A stretch of 64,000 nucleotides of DNA from Tritrichomonas musculus (GCA_039105265.1 JAPFFF010000004.1:7669501-7733500); one strand, 5' to 3'. Shown: positions 18,330 through 28,568, counted from the first letter of the stretch. A program made the numbers and translations. The notes: a model not told the origin generated them from the sequence alone.

Positions 18330-21300
18330 ATGATTGTTTTCAAGAACAATTTAGAGGAGGTTGACCAAAGTACCAATAATGATGATTTTAAACCAAAGCA
18401 ATTTCGAATAAATGATATGACAGTCAACTTAACTAAAAATTATATCCAATTTCGTGAAATATTTTCAAATCTAAATGATGATCAAGATCAATCAGAATTA
18501 GCTCAATTTTCTATTCCAGATTTAATCCAGAAAAGATTTGTTGAACAAACAAAGACTAAACGACGTTACTCTGACTCAAATTCTGATTCTAATGATAATT
18601 ATTCTTATGAATATAGTAATTACAGCAGAAATTACGAGGCTAAAAGTGATGAAAATGTTTTCAAAAGCAATTTTGACGGGTGTAATATTGATGATGAAAA
18701 GTATATTAAAAAAAGAAATCGTGGCCCTTATATATCGTATTTTGATAATTATTATTATGATGAAGAATACAATTATCCCCAGAGCTTTTCTTCTTCAGGA
18801 ACTGATTATTATAATAATAAAATGTTATTAAAGTCCAAACTCCCAAAGCCACAATACATCAAGGAAGAATCGAAGAAAAATACTATTGCCAAATCAATTG
18901 CAATTGAGCAATTTCAGTTGATTTTAGATGGTCATGACATAATAATTCCAGATTTTCTTGTTGAAGACATGCTAAAAATAGCTGAAAAATTTGAATTCCA
19001 AGATTTAATCGATGAATTGTCCCAATTTAAGGAAGAATTGCAAGATTTGGAGCATTATAACAAATTTTCAGAATTAGATATTCTAATTAATCTTCAAGAA
19101 CTCCTAACCTCAATAGATGAAGAAAGCTTTCAGGCAGAATCTTCAATTGTTTACTCGATCTATCTTTACATTGGAACTGAACTTTTTGAGTCAACTTTAC
19201 GCTATTTTTCATATCTTTATCCGAAAAAGTATCCAATTTTCACGCAGATTGCGAAAATGATTGATGATAAATACTCAAATTTTGTATTTTACGTCGACTT
19301 CTCAGAAAGAAAAAGTTCAACCTCAAGAAGATATGCTTTTTATGAAAGTTCTCATATCAATGACGCATTAGGCTCATATATAATGGAAGATGACGTTGAT
19401 TCATTGCAGAAACTATCAAGTAATCCGAAGTTCCAATTCACAAAAGAACTTGTTTTATTAAAAATTGACAATTCGTTCAAAAGCATGAAAATTAATATTG
19501 AATGCAATGCAATTGAAAGTGCTGCTTTCTATGGATCTTTGAAGTGCTTCAAGTTCTTACTGTTGAATATCAAATTAAGCTCACGCAATCTTGCTCAATA
19601 TGCAATTGCTGGAGGAAACACAGAAATCATTCATATTTGTGAACAACAAAAGCTTGATTTTCGAAACACATTGAATATTGCAGTTGCATTTCATCATAAT
19701 GATGTAGCACAATGGATCGTCGACAACAGCAAAGATGAAATAAGAGAAGATGTTTATGACAATTGTATTCATTCATACAATTTCGATATGCTCCAGTTTT
19801 TCTTAAGTCGAAAAGCGGAATCAACATTAAATGAAGACAAATTTGTAACAAAATACATTCTATACATCAAAGAAAACTACAATGTGAGTGTTAACTCATC
19901 CAAATTTAATGATTTTATAATGAAATATAAAAGCATGAAATTTGTTGATGAATTTGGTTTGATTTATTGTCCCAATGAAAAAGTGGAACTTATTAATAAC
20001 TCATTCTCTGATAGATATGATAAAGAATTGCTTATGAGCCCTGTTAATTTGGCTGCTTACAATGGAGACATTGAAATGTGTAAATTTTTGATCAATCATC
20101 AAAATATTGAAAAAAATTTAATAAATGTTGAAGTTTATGATAGTGAATATATGGATTATGATAGAAGAGGCTATAGAATAAAAGATTCAGCATTTGGCAT
20201 GTTAAAAAGAAGCATCATAGATAATATGAAATATGGTGGAGAAATCTCGCCTATTTTTTACGCCGTTCAATCAGGCTCTCTAGAAACAGTCAAGTATTTC
20301 TTGAACGAAATTGGGATTGAGAAACAAAGAGGAGGTCAGATTAATCCACTTCATTATGCTGCAATATTAAATCATTCAGAAATTGGCAAATTGTTGTTAG
20401 AAAAATATGATGTTAACTCATTAGATCAACGTAATCACACACCATTAATGTATGCTATTAAAAACAACTCTGTTGATTTTATTCAGTTCCTTCTTCAGCA
20501 ACCAAATATTAACATAAATGCCCAAGATCAAGGAGGCTTAACACCACTTCACTACACCATAATTGAAAATGATATAGTCACTTTTAAGCAACTCTTCAAT
20601 TCAGAGAAAATTGATGCATTTTTGATTGATAACAATAATACAACAATATGGCATTATGCTGCTAAATATGGAAGATTTGACATTCTCAAAGAAATTTTTG
20701 CTAAAACTCAAGATAAAATAAATGAAATAGATAAATATGGAAGAACAGCATTGATGTTTGCTATTACAAAGAAAGATTCAGAAATTTTTAATTTCCTTAT
20801 TGAATATAAAGATATTGATGTAAATATAAAAGACATAAAAGGAGAATCGATTTTATCTCTTGCTATGAACCAGTTGGGATATCGAGAAAGTGATGGAAAT
20901 AAAGAAGTTGAAACTATTATTAGCACCTTACTTTCAAAGAAATCAACTGATGTAAATATCGAAGATAGTGATGGAGAAACGCCAATAATGATTGCTACAA
21001 GAAAAGAAAACATATCAGTTTATAGAACTTTATCCAACATGAAAGAAATTGATTTAAATCATTTGAATAAAATGAGTCAAAATCTAATGCATCTAGCTTC
21101 AAAGATTAATGATACTGAGTTACAAAAGGAAATCATAAATAACGACAAAATTAAAATTAATTTGAAAGATAAAAATCAAAAAACTCCATTACATTATGCT
21201 ATTCAAAATGAAAAAGAATCATTCTTAAAGGAATTGATTAGCAAAAATAGAACTGATATAAATATTAAAGATGGTGATAACAATACTCCTTTGATGATAA

Positions 21301-22544
21301 CAATAAAAACTAGAAAAGAAAGTTATTCTCTCTTACTCATAAATCATCCAAAAATTGATATAGTTCAAAGAGATAGTAAAAATAATAATTATCTTCATAT
21401 TGCATGTGAAAAAGAGAACTCAGGCATTGTTACTAATTTGATTTCAAAAGGAGTTGATATCAATGCTAAAAATGATGATGGAAATACACCATTACACATT
21501 GCAATAATGCGCAATGATTCGAAAGCAGTTTCTTGCATTCTTAAATGCGGTAAATTAGTATCAATAAATGAGAGAAACGAAAAAGGATTTACTCCATTGC
21601 ATATAGCCTGTGACAATCACTCTTATAGAAGCGATGGTATGATAATCAACCAATTATTATCATATCGAGGAATTGATGTAAATCTTCAAGATTTTAAAGG
21701 AAGAAGTCCAATTATAATTGCACAAGAAAATCATAATTCAAGCATTGTTGAAAGCTTGATAAAAGATGGAAGAACGAATTTGAACGTCAAAGATAAAGAA
21801 GGCCGATCATTATTGTCACTTTCATATTCGAATTCATCAATATTTTCAATGCTGGTTCATCGTACTGATATTGACATTAACACTGTTGATGATAGTGGAT
21901 ACACACCACTTCATATTGCAGTTGCTCGAAAAGACACCGACCTAGTTTCTTATATTGTATATTCAAGGAGAGGTTCTATTCCAATTGATGCAAAAACAAA
22001 ATCAGGTTTATCATTTATGCATCTTGCAGCCAAACAAAAATCGATCTTATTAATGAATACTTTCTCAAATATGGGATTGAGTTACAATGTTCAAGATAAT
22101 AAAGGTAGAACTCCATTGATGGTTTTAATTAATGAGAAATCACCTATTATTAAAGCTTGGGAATCATTGCTTAATAAAAGATCACTAGATATAAACTTGC
22201 AAGATGAAGATGGATGGGCAATTATTCATTATGCTGCAGTTAGCGAAAAATCTAATATTTTGCCATCTTTATTTAGAAGGAGAGATATTAATATCAACCT
22301 TAAAACAAAGAAAGGAGAAACACCAATGAGGCTGGCAATGATTCATGATAACTCAAAATTTGTTAATTTTCTAACAAATGATTCAAGATTGAATGATGAG
22401 TCAAAAAGAGATAAAGCCGCAATTGAAGAGGAAGAAGAAAGAGATTTTAATGAAAGAATGAGATTCCAAGACATGATTGATGATTATGATGAAGGAAATG
22501 CTTCAATATATGCAATACTTAATTATTTATTAAGGAATTATTAA
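18330..22544 (+). CDS. Long ankyrin-repeat protein with acidic leader
   Basis: 1404 residues, no signal peptide or membrane segment. Residues 1-190 hold a short conserved start (FRINDMTVNL) interrupted by a Ser/Asp/Tyr/Asn-rich low-complexity stretch. Residues ~190-230 (LDGHDIIIPDFLVEDMLKIAEKFEF) resemble the end of a degenerate BTB-like fold common before trichomonad ankyrins. A helical region like DUF3447 follows, and from ~570 to the end there are about 20 ankyrin repeats with good TPLHYA/TPLMIA/DVNIKD consensus. The C-terminus has a charged EEEEERDFNERMR segment. It is probably a cytosolic scaffold. The stop is in a TAAA context. Family assignment is certain; binding partner unknown. Confidence 0.92.
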   Translation: MIVFKNNLEEVDQSTNNDDFKPKQFRINDMTVNLTKNYIQFREIFSNLNDDQDQSELAQFSIPDLIQKRFVEQTKTKRRYSDSNSDSNDNYSYEYSNYSRNYEAKSDENVFKSNFDGCNIDDEKYIKKRNRGPYISYFDNYYYDEEYNYPQSFSSSGTDYYNNKMLLKSKLPKPQYIKEESKKNTIAKSIAIEQFQLILDGHDIIIPDFLVEDMLKIAEKFEFQDLIDELSQFKEELQDLEHYNKFSELDILINLQELLTSIDEESFQAESSIVYSIYLYIGTELFESTLRYFSYLYPKKYPIFTQIAKMIDDKYSNFVFYVDFSERKSSTSRRYAFYESSHINDALGSYIMEDDVDSLQKLSSNPKFQFTKELVLLKIDNSFKSMKINIECNAIESAAFYGSLKCFKFLLLNIKLSSRNLAQYAIAGGNTEIIHICEQQKLDFRNTLNIAVAFHHNDVAQWIVDNSKDEIREDVYDNCIHSYNFDMLQFFLSRKAESTLNEDKFVTKYILYIKENYNVSVNSSKFNDFIMKYKSMKFVDEFGLIYCPNEKVELINNSFSDRYDKELLMSPVNLAAYNGDIEMCKFLINHQNIEKNLINVEVYDSEYMDYDRRGYRIKDSAFGMLKRSIIDNMKYGGEISPIFYAVQSGSLETVKYFLNEIGIEKQRGGQINPLHYAAILNHSEIGKLLLEKYDVNSLDQRNHTPLMYAIKNNSVDFIQFLLQQPNININAQDQGGLTPLHYTIIENDIVTFKQLFNSEKIDAFLIDNNNTTIWHYAAKYGRFDILKEIFAKTQDKINEIDKYGRTALMFAITKKDSEIFNFLIEYKDIDVNIKDIKGESILSLAMNQLGYRESDGNKEVETIISTLLSKKSTDVNIEDSDGETPIMIATRKENISVYRTLSNMKEIDLNHLNKMSQNLMHLASKINDTELQKEIINNDKIKINLKDKNQKTPLHYAIQNEKESFLKELISKNRTDINIKDGDNNTPLMITIKTRKESYSLLLINHPKIDIVQRDSKNNNYLHIACEKENSGIVTNLISKGVDINAKNDDGNTPLHIAIMRNDSKAVSCILKCGKLVSINERNEKGFTPLHIACDNHSYRSDGMIINQLLSYRGIDVNLQDFKGRSPIIIAQENHNSSIVESLIKDGRTNLNVKDKEGRSLLSLSYSNSSIFSMLVHRTDIDINTVDDSGYTPLHIAVARKDTDLVSYIVYSRRGSIPIDAKTKSGLSFMHLAAKQKSILLMNTFSNMGLSYNVQDNKGRTPLMVLINEKSPIIKAWESLLNKRSLDINLQDEDGWAIIHYAAVSEKSNILPSLFRRRDININLKTKKGETPMRLAMIHDNSKFVNFLTNDSRLNDESKRDKAAIEEEEERDFNERMRFQDMIDDYDEGNASIYAILNYLLRNY

Positions 22545-24103
22545 AAATTAAGCATTCGATCTTTTTTCTTTTGCTTTGATTTAGTTTTTTGAAAATTGTT
22601 ACTTGATATATTTTTATCAAATATAATTTTTTTCAAAAAGATACTTATACCTATAAATGGATAAAGAATTATAACTTGTTTTGGTAAACAAAATATTTTG
22701 GTTTACAAAATGACGTTTAAAATTCATTCAATTTGCTTAAATGTAAAATGACATTAGGCACTTTTTATTCAATTATTTAGTAAATTGATTGTTTGGTATC
22801 TAATTTGACAATTATGCAAGGAAATGCAATTACAAATCGCGAAGTTCAAAAATTAAAGAAAATGATTTCAATTATTGAAATTAACATTTATTATTTTAAT
22901 CGACTAAAAATTGATTGTAAGGAATTATCTTCGAATATTGAATTCAAAATAAAAAACGCAAGACTCAATTTTATTAAATATCGTTTAAAAGAAATGATTT
23001 TTTATTTCAAAAAGTTCGAAGTTTGATACATTTAGATATGTTTAAGGAAATTTTTATGCTTGGGAAAGTTGCTTGTTTACAAACAATATTTGTTTTTGAA
23101 AAGACCTATCATAAGATAAGTTGCAAATCCCGACTTTTTCAATTTAAACTTTTTCTGAGACTTCACAAAAAAAAAAAAAATATTCTACTGGAAAACCCCT
23201 CTACCAATGGAAACCCCTACCATTTTTATTCACCTATTTTTGGCCTTTAATAGTGGCAAAAAGTACGTTAGTGGAAAACCCACATATAGTACCAAGAAAA
23301 AGTGGATTACTTCGCGAAAAACTGGGTGACGCATTCAATTTCTATAAATTTTGAATAAAAATAATGATCGTTCTAGTTAAAAACATGAATTTGAATTTGA
23401 AATAATTTTCACAATTGTTTTTCTATAGATTGAGATGATTCTATCAAAAAATTGAATTCGTCACCTAGTATTTCGTTTGGTCACCTACTTTTCCCGTTTA
23501 CTATACCATTTTCTATTCAATTTCTCGATAAAAAAATAGAATAGATTGCATTTTTAAATACTAATATCTAAATCTAAAATAAATATTTTTTAAATAATCA
23601 TTTTATCAAATGAACAATTTATCTATGCGTATATGTAATAATATGATTCTAACTCTTTTATATAGGGATTTGGCAGGTTGTTTTACTGTAGACTATAAAT
23701 AAATAATAAATAAAAAACGTTCTTTCATTCAAAGAAATAACAACGTTCTTTTTCTCAAAGGAATAACGTGTTTTTATTTATTTTAAAATGATCAGGTAAA
23801 AAAGATTTCAAAGTTGTAAAAAATAATTACAGTCAGATCACTTTTAATGTTTTTAAAGTATTATAAGCTTTTGTTCATTTATCATTTTACATTAAATTAT
23901 TATATTACTATTTATGCAATTTTTTTAGTCATCATGAATAAAATATCTCGTTATGTAATTCAATTATGATAAACAATATTTTGAAACAATTCAATTTGAA
24001 TTTGAAAGCTATAAAACGAAAATTTTATGTCATTGAGTGATACTAACAAAAAGTTGATTTTATTTTTTCATAAAATATAAAAATTCGTTTTTTGAATTTT
24101 ACA
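22545..24103. other. AT-rich intergenic region with a possible short inverted-repeat element
   Basis: No convincing gene. A 78-codon frame at 22793-23026 lacks an Inr or any recognisable domain. At 23326-23342 GGTGACGCATTCAATTT faces its near complement at 23453-23471, defining ~145 bp that could be a tiny inverted-repeat element. Around 23715-23780 ACGTTCTTT/AATAACG motifs recur and resemble part of the MITE-like element at 29935-30182. Confidence 0.4.
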
Positions 24104-24109
24104 TCATTT
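24104..24109 (+). promoter_or_regulatory. Initiator (Inr) TCATTT
   Basis: Trichomonad initiator with the start A 20 nt before the ATG at 24126. Confidence 0.55.
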
Positions 24110-24125
24110 TTTAAAAATAAATAAA

Positions 24126-25460
24126 ATGGAAATCCTTGAAAGAGAAGGAATCAATTTCCAATTGAATCTAGATGATTTTACAGCTTCAGTTATAGAATCC
24201 CCAAATGCATTTGGATCTATAGTCATTCCTCATCACTTAAGATATCGCAGACAAAATTTCAATGTCACAATTATTAAAAGCAATGCATTTGACCAAAATA
24301 CAATAGACTCAATTATATTTGCCAAAAATTCAGAAGTTACAACATTTGAAGATGAAGCTTTCCAAAACTCATCAATCAAACTGATCCAAATTCCACCAAA
24401 GCTAAAGATCCTTGAAGATAGATGCTTCTTTTTACTCAAAGACTTGGTTGTATTTGATGTGTCTCCAAAAAATAATCTTTTTTCATTCTATAATAACGAG
24501 TTGCTCATTGGCAAAAGTGATGAAAATCAAAGCACATTTGACATAGTTTATTTTGCTCGTTCAGATCTCACAGAAGTTGTGATACCATCATCCATTAAAC
24601 TCATAAAAAGGTATGCTTTTAGTGAATCTACTGATTTGTTATCAATCAAATTTGAAGAAGATTCGCAACTTGAGCATATAGAAGGATGGGTTCTTTGTGA
24701 AAACCTGAAAAAACTTGAAATTCCTAAGAATTTGAAAAGCACAGAAAAAGATGCATTTCGTTATGCTAGTTCTTTAGAAGATATACAAATTTCACCTGAA
24801 AATAGAGTGTATTCTTGGATCAACAACACTTTCATTGTTAGAAAAGAAGATGGTAATGATCATATTGCATTTTGCAGAAGAAATGTTACAGGAGTTCAAA
24901 TTCCAAAAAATATTAAAGGAATCGATGCTTATGCTTTCACAAAGTGTGAAAAGTTGGAATCAATCACATTTGAAGAGGGCTCTACTCTTGAAGTGATTAA
25001 TGATGATGCTTTTGAAGATATTAAAGGACCTAAAAACTTAATTATTCCATCTTCTGTAAAGTTTGTTAGCAGCTATGCATTTAGTTGCGTTGTGAATTTG
25101 GAATCAATTCAATTTCTAAGTGAAGAAATAGAAATAGAATCAAACTGCTTTTATTGTTCTGAAAATCTTACAAAAATTTCTTTTCCAAATGCAAAAAAGA
25201 TCATTTTTAATGACTCTTTTGAAGAAGCAACTAAAATTTATATAAGAGAAGATGCTGAAATTAGTGGGCTTTTTATTGATAATAATCCAAATCATATTGA
25301 AAGAATTAAAGAAATCGTAGAAAAACCTAAAGCCAAACCTGCAAATAATCAGCAATTAAATTCTACAAATCCTGAACAGAAAGGCCAAGTAAATGAAAAA
25401 GCACCAACGACTACAAATCCAGAACCGGTTAATGACTCAAAATGCTGTTTGTTGGTTTAA
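24126..25460 (+). CDS. BspA-like leucine-rich repeat (LRR_5) protein with C-terminal CaaX-like box
   Basis: 444 residues. Residues ~1-395 are Treponema/BspA-type LRR_5 repeats (for example IKLIQIPPKLKILEDRCF, LTEVVIPSSIKLIKRYAF, VTGVQIPKNIKGIDAYAF), including two ILLGK/FIVRK-type beta insertions. There is no signal peptide and no transmembrane segment. A ~40-residue Asn/Pro/Thr/Glu linker leads to the C-terminal KCCLLV, which reads as a CaaX-type box (CLLV) preceded by another Cys. A prenylated, possibly palmitoylated, cytoplasmic-face membrane protein is therefore plausible; most BspA-like proteins are discussed as surface proteins. The N-terminal half is related to the LRR part of the 56850-60569 protein. 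The stop is followed by A (TAAA). Confidence 0.92.
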   Translation: MEILEREGINFQLNLDDFTASVIESPNAFGSIVIPHHLRYRRQNFNVTIIKSNAFDQNTIDSIIFAKNSEVTTFEDEAFQNSSIKLIQIPPKLKILEDRCFFLLKDLVVFDVSPKNNLFSFYNNELLIGKSDENQSTFDIVYFARSDLTEVVIPSSIKLIKRYAFSESTDLLSIKFEEDSQLEHIEGWVLCENLKKLEIPKNLKSTEKDAFRYASSLEDIQISPENRVYSWINNTFIVRKEDGNDHIAFCRRNVTGVQIPKNIKGIDAYAFTKCEKLESITFEEGSTLEVINDDAFEDIKGPKNLIIPSSVKFVSSYAFSCVVNLESIQFLSEEIEIESNCFYCSENLTKISFPNAKKIIFNDSFEEATKIYIREDAEISGLFIDNNPNHIERIKEIVEKPKAKPANNQQLNSTNPEQKGQVNEKAPTTTNPEPVNDSKCCLLV

Positions 25461-25672
25461 ATAAATCAAATGTCTTCTGATTAAACCTTAATCTTTTTTA
25501 AAAAGAAAATAAATCAAATCTCGGATTTGATTTTTTAATTTGTTAAAAATTGAATTTGTTTTGTAAAATAGGATATTAAAAATCACGTTTATTTGTGTTG
25601 TTTTTGTTAGTATAAAAGGTTCTCACCAATCTTTTACAATAAGAACTTTTGATAAATTTGGAAGAAAAAACC

Positions 25673-25687
25673 AAAAAAAAAAAAAAA
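25673..25687 (-). terminator. T-tract Pol III terminator of tRNA-Tyr
   Basis: Fifteen T in a row on the minus strand immediately after the discriminator base of tRNA-Tyr. Confidence 0.75.
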
Positions 25688-25769
25688 TCCGCGCTGCTGG
25701 AATCGAACCGGCGACATTCTGATGACCACATTTCTACAGTCAGACGCTCTACCACTGAGCTAAGAGCGG
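25688..25769 (-). tRNA. tRNA-Tyr (anticodon GTA) with a ~10-nt intron
   Basis: On the minus strand: acceptor CCGCTCT/AGCGCGG, D-arm GCTC/GAGC, anticodon stem TCTGA/TCAGA enclosing 17 nt that begin CTGTAG, variable ATGTC, T-arm GCCGG TTCGATT CCAGC, discriminator A. A normal 7-nt loop leaves a ~10-nt intron just 3' of the anticodon, the usual site in eukaryotic tRNA-Tyr. Two mismatches are seen, T5-C68 in the acceptor and C51-A63 in the T-stem, both explained by changes on the 3' side. The copy may be slightly impaired or a variant. The B box GGTTCGATTCC is intact. Confidence 0.9.
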
Positions 25770-25938
25770 CGCTAATAACTCAATTAAGTTTAATTATGTA
25801 AATATAAAAAATCTAGTCATTAAGAAATTTTGATATCATGATATCAAAATATACAGAGTTCAATTAATATTAAAAAAAAAATATAAAAAATATTCATTTA
25901 AAAACAATTTATAAATATTGTGATGAATCCGCATAAAA

Positions 25939-27036
25939 TTATATTTCGCTTTCTAATGTCTTGACTTTATAATGAACAGCTTCACACCTATGAAGACGTT
26001 TAAGCGGCAAAAATGTTGTAACTTTAATTTTATCATCTTCCTGAAAAATTTGCAAAACTGACGAGCTGTTTTCCATACTTTCATTGAAAGAAGAGGCCGA
26101 AAAAACGGTTATACACTTATTATTGAAGTTTTTATAAAAACCTCTTTTAACGCACTGGTGTGCACGTATGATTCTCGAAAGTGATGTGTTCTTCAGAAAA
26201 ATTTCAACCGCTTCATTATTGAAAGAGCATCCCTGTCCTCTTTGATTTTTGTCAAACAATATATTTGAATCTTGTGAAGGGTCACTCCAAAGAAGGTCAG
26301 TCAAAAGAGGTGATTCTTTAAAAAAGTTGACGGGTCTCTTAATTGTGTTAAGGTCATTTATTGTATTCAAATTTGGGCTTAAACCGCCATGTATACAAAA
26401 AGTTGTATTGTTAATTACAGCACCAATTGGCAAATAAGAAAAAACATTAATGAATGATTTATAAAGTGATTCCGTGTATTTATAACAATTTAAATTTTCA
26501 AGTTGCTTTGAAAAAGTTTGAAATTTTGCAAATTTTAATTTTTTTGGTGTTTTTTGAGAAGATAAGGATGTTCCAGAATTGTGGTAATTTAATATTTCTG
26601 ATTTAAATCCATATTGAGTGCATAATGAATTAAATTCATGATTCCCTCGAATTAGATAATACGAATCTGGATATAAAGTCTTTAAAGTCAATAATATTGT
26701 GATGCATTCTAATGAAAACTCTCCTCTATCAACATAATCTCCCAAAAAAAGAACTTTTGAATCATTTTCTTGAATAAATTTAATGATTCTCAATAAATCA
26801 TGAAGACTTCCGTGAATATCTCCAACAATTATTACGTCACCGTTTATTTCAAGAACATTGTTTTCTTTTTCAAAAATTTTTTGTGCTTCTGAACAAAGAT
26901 CTAATAAAGACTTTTCATCAAAAGAAGGAATTGGATTGCTATTCCTTAATTGGAAACCAGTATTTAAAAGTTCTTCTGTTGTTTGTCCTGTAATAAATGA
27001 ATATGCATTAAAAATATATGATGCTATCTTGCTCAT
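25939..27036 (-). CDS. PPP-family serine/threonine protein phosphatase (PP1/PP2A-like)
   Basis: 365 residues. Catalytic signatures are complete: GDIHG (72-76), GDYVDRG (99-105), RGNHE (130-134), HGGL (216-219), WSDP (250-253) and RAHQ (291-294), giving the two-metal centre of PPP phosphatases. An unusual Ser/Lys-rich insertion follows YGF (about residues 144-180, YHNSGTSLSSQKTPKK) where PP1 normally has a short helix. The C-terminus lacks the PP2A DYFL tail. It should dephosphorylate Ser/Thr proteins in cytosol or nucleus; specificity is unknown. No clear TCAY(T/A) is seen just before the start. Confidence 0.93.
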   Translation of the reverse strand: MSKIASYIFNAYSFITGQTTEELLNTGFQLRNSNPIPSFDEKSLLDLCSEAQKIFEKENNVLEINGDVIIVGDIHGSLHDLLRIIKFIQENDSKVLFLGDYVDRGEFSLECITILLTLKTLYPDSYYLIRGNHEFNSLCTQYGFKSEILNYHNSGTSLSSQKTPKKLKFAKFQTFSKQLENLNCYKYTESLYKSFINVFSYLPIGAVINNTTFCIHGGLSPNLNTINDLNTIKRPVNFFKESPLLTDLLWSDPSQDSNILFDKNQRGQGCSFNNEAVEIFLKNTSLSRIIRAHQCVKRGFYKNFNNKCITVFSASSFNESMENSSSVLQIFQEDDKIKVTTFLPLKRLHRCEAVHYKVKTLESEI

Positions 27037-27556
27037 TTCGGTTGAAAATTTTATTAAAAATTTTGAAAGAAAAAGTTTTTATATAATTAAATTAAAATAT
27101 TTTGTAATTTACTAAATAAATATTAAATAAAAGCATGGTTCTAAAAAATAGAAAATGTGTTTAAAAAAAATTTTTAGAAAAAAAATAGAATGTTGTATCC
27201 TACAAAAAAATATGCTTTTTAGTCTCGATTTATCGATATCAATAATTGATCCATTTTTCTGATATCAATATCAAATCAAAAAAATTATCATGTTTTTGTA
27301 TAAAAAAAGCTATAAAATATTAAATGATCATTATATTAAAATGATTGATTGATCGTTTTTGCCAGCAAACAAACTCAGTCAAAAAATTGTAATCTGCAAA
27401 TCGCCATTATTAGTAACATGCAATCTGTAGCTCGTTATCATCTTCAATTTGCATTCTGTAGCTTCATAGGAATTTATATTCAAATTATAAATTTAATTAT
27501 AAATAATAAATTGATTTTTTGTCGCTGTCTTTAAATTGATCGTTATATAAATACAA
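27037..27556. other. AT-rich intergenic region
   Basis: Divergent spacer between the phosphatase and the H3 relic. It contains short alternating AT and GATATCAAT-like motifs around 27225-27285. No gene or RNA is recognised. Confidence 0.4.
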
Positions 27557-27935
27557 ATGACCAAGATTGTACATCGAAACAAACAGAATGCAAATCAGCA
27601 AGCGGAAAGACAACACCTAAATCAAATTGGTGCTAAGGCTCGAAAATCAATGCCAATTGTTGATTCAAAAACAACATCGTTTTAGAAAATTTCAGAAGAA
27701 AACGTATATTTTAATCCGTAATCATCCATTCCAATGTTTTGTTCCTGAAATTACTTCAGGTTTCCGAGGTGATCTTCATATCCAGTCATCAGCAATTGCA
27801 TCATTGCAAGAAGCCTTCAGAGGCATGCTTAGTTGAACTTTTTGAAGATGTAAACCTTTGAATGACTCATGCTAGTCGAATTACGATTATGAAACGTGAT
27901 GTACAACTTGTTCAAAGAATCAGAGAAAGAAATTT
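27557..27935 (+). pseudogene. Decayed histone H3 gene
   Basis: Pieces of an H3 fold are readable in order. The N-tail (MTKIVHRNKQ, ending GAKARKSMP) is in the frame of the ATG at 27557, which stops at TTS-stop. In the +1 frame QKQHRFR then KFQKKTYILIRNHPFQ (alpha-N and alpha-1, with roughly the PGTVALREIR segment missing) and ITSGFRGDLHIQSSAIASLQEAFRGML (loop 1 and alpha-2). After one extra base comes VELFEDVNL, a TGA where H3 usually has Cys, then HASRITIMKRDVQLVQRIRER (alpha-3). At least two frame changes, a deletion and a stop make it a pseudogene. Loop 1 is of normal length, so it derives from a conventional H3 rather than a centromeric one, although its tail is already quite divergent. 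Confidence 0.85.
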
Positions 27936-28297
27936 GAAAAAAGTGGAACATATTCTATTTTTTATCGTTGCTGAAACTTTGGAGAAATGAAATACCAAAG
28001 AGAGAAGTTTATTTTACTTTTAGTCCATTTCATAACGCACACAAGAAAACTTTGAGCAAAAATCAATTTACTATGATTTTTTCTAAACATATGATTCTTT
28101 TTTGAATATTTAGTTTTTTTAAAATCAGAAAAAATCTTGGTGTTTTGGCAAATTATAATACATACTAAAACTTAACTTGCTCAAAATAATAAAAAAAAAA
28201 AGAATTTGCTTAAAAATATTCTAATAATATTTTGAAATAACCAATCTTTAAGATAGTTTAATTTATTTTTCAGTATATTTAAGAGTATAACGATGCA
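27936..28297. other. AT-rich spacer, no gene seen
   Basis: AT-rich DNA between the H3 relic and the 3' end of the small acylated-protein gene. Only fragmentary frames are present. Confidence 0.4.
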
Positions 28298-28552
28298 TTA
28301 ATAAAATGAATTAATTCCAAACGGCATGGTTTCATTATTTTGATTTGCGATATTTCTTATTGGTTCAAAACTTCCTTGAATAACCTGACTTCCATATGAG
28401 TTTTCATTAAATCCAGGTATATTACTTAGTCCATAACCAATCCCAGCTTGAACCACTGGCATTATTGGTTGACCAAAATCTCTCATAATGTCCTTAATTA
28501 ATTCTTTTTGAGGATTGCTGTTTTGGCTGTCACTGGATTCTCCACATCCCAT
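28298..28552 (-). CDS. Small protein with N-terminal myristoylation/palmitoylation signal
   Basis: 84 residues beginning MGCGESSDS. Gly2 with Ser/small residues at 5-6 fits N-myristoyltransferase, and Cys3 is the classic neighbouring palmitoylation site. The rest is polar with a Gly/Ile/Pro-rich middle (QPIMPVVQAGIGYGL) and no recognised domain. An Inr (AAATGA on the plus strand, 28563-28568) places the transcript start ~14 nt before the ATG, which argues that this short gene is real. It is likely a peripheral membrane protein on the cytosolic face. Function unknown. Confidence 0.7.
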   Translation of the reverse strand: MGCGESSDSQNSNPQKELIKDIMRDFGQPIMPVVQAGIGYGLSNIPGFNENSYGSQVIQGSFEPIRNIANQNNETMPFGINSFY

Positions 28553-28562
28553 TTTTTAAATA

Positions 28563-28568
28563 AAATGA
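28563..28568 (-). promoter_or_regulatory. Initiator (Inr) TCATTT for the small acylated protein
   Basis: TCATTT on the minus strand with the start A ~14 nt upstream of the ATG at 28552. Confidence 0.6.

Noticed and set aside
27557-27935. Functional centromeric H3 variant
   Set aside because: Several frame changes and an internal stop; loop 1 is of normal length.
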